The notes under the pieces were generated by a model. It ran no database searches. It was not told where the DNA came from and saw only the letters and a list, made by a program, of their open reading frames with translations. This document shows, in pieces, positions 6,064 through 6,111 of a stretch of DNA of 6,111 nt. The stretch's first letter is position 1. The number at the start of each line of letters is the position of its first letter. The stretch lies in the NCBI GenBank assembly GCA_030148625.1, contig JASBTC010000124.1, positions 1 to 6,111 of the forward strand, in the 5' to 3' direction. The DNA comes from Sphingobium sp. Lineage in GTDB: Bacteria; Pseudomonadota; Alphaproteobacteria; Sphingomonadales; Sphingomonadaceae. The position numbers and the translations under genes were made by a program.

Positions 6064-6111
6064 GCAGAAACGCGCTTCCGCTTGTGGATCGACGATGCGC
6101 AGCTTGACCAC
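6004..6111 (-). other. Unassigned open reading frame entering from the right edge
   Basis: A minus-strand frame runs open from the right edge for 35 codons and ends in TGA that overlaps the transposase ATG (ATGA at 6004-6007). The residues include KLRIVDPQAEARFCG and a CxxC pair (FCGLCQ). I do not recognise it. It could be the C-terminus of a gene into which the element inserted, an out-of-frame stretch of the element's own end, or chance. The opposite strand is also open here (5980-6111) without a start codon that I can support. Reported so that the stretch is not left blank. Confidence 0.2.

Noticed and set aside
5980..6111. Plus-strand frame open to the right edge after TAG at 5977
   Set aside because: It has no ATG or GTG start with an SD, overlaps the recognisable transposase remnant on the other strand, and shares codon register with the opposite frame, so it looks like a mirror of it.

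Overview
The window looks like a piece of a sphingomonad-type alphaproteobacterial genome (Sphingobium, Novosphingobium, Sphingopyxis and relatives). This is inferred from the GC-rich coding sequence with short AT-rich promoter islands, a large TonB-dependent receptor beside a spinster-type MFS transporter, and the remnant of an IS6-family transposase. No rRNA or other marker gene is present to confirm the taxon.

Layout. All four substantial genes lie on the minus strand, so transcription runs from right to left. The order is: a PhyH-family Fe(II)/2-oxoglutarate dioxygenase (5701 to 4853), an alpha/beta hydrolase (4856 to 4101, start overlapping the dioxygenase stop by ATGA), a 180-base gap, a TonB-dependent outer-membrane receptor (3920 to 1248), a 52-base gap, and a spinster-like MFS permease (from 1195, cut by the left window edge). 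Two sigma70-like promoters can be read on the minus strand. One lies upstream of the dioxygenase: TTGACC, 18-base spacer, TACTAT, with a perfect inverted repeat ATCATA-N3-TATGAT over the -10. The other lies upstream of the receptor: TTGACG, 17-base spacer, TATTAA, with a short inverted repeat overlapping its -35 and another downstream of its start. The dioxygenase leader can also fold into an 11-bp hairpin just before the ribosome binding site.

The right end (about 5894 to 6063 or beyond) holds the 5' fragment of an IS6-family transposase gene. It is recognisable for 37 codons, then interrupted by TGA, and similarity is lost immediately after. It marks a past insertion and rearrangement directly upstream of the dioxygenase promoter.

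Together the genes form a plausible uptake-and-conversion module. The receptor would bring a scarce or bulky organic compound across the outer membrane, the MFS permease would move it or a product across the inner membrane, and the dioxygenase and hydrolase would oxidise and hydrolyse it in the cytoplasm. The substrate cannot be read from the sequence. No CRISPR array, tRNA, rRNA or complete mobile element was found. The long plus-strand reading frames are shadows of the minus-strand genes.
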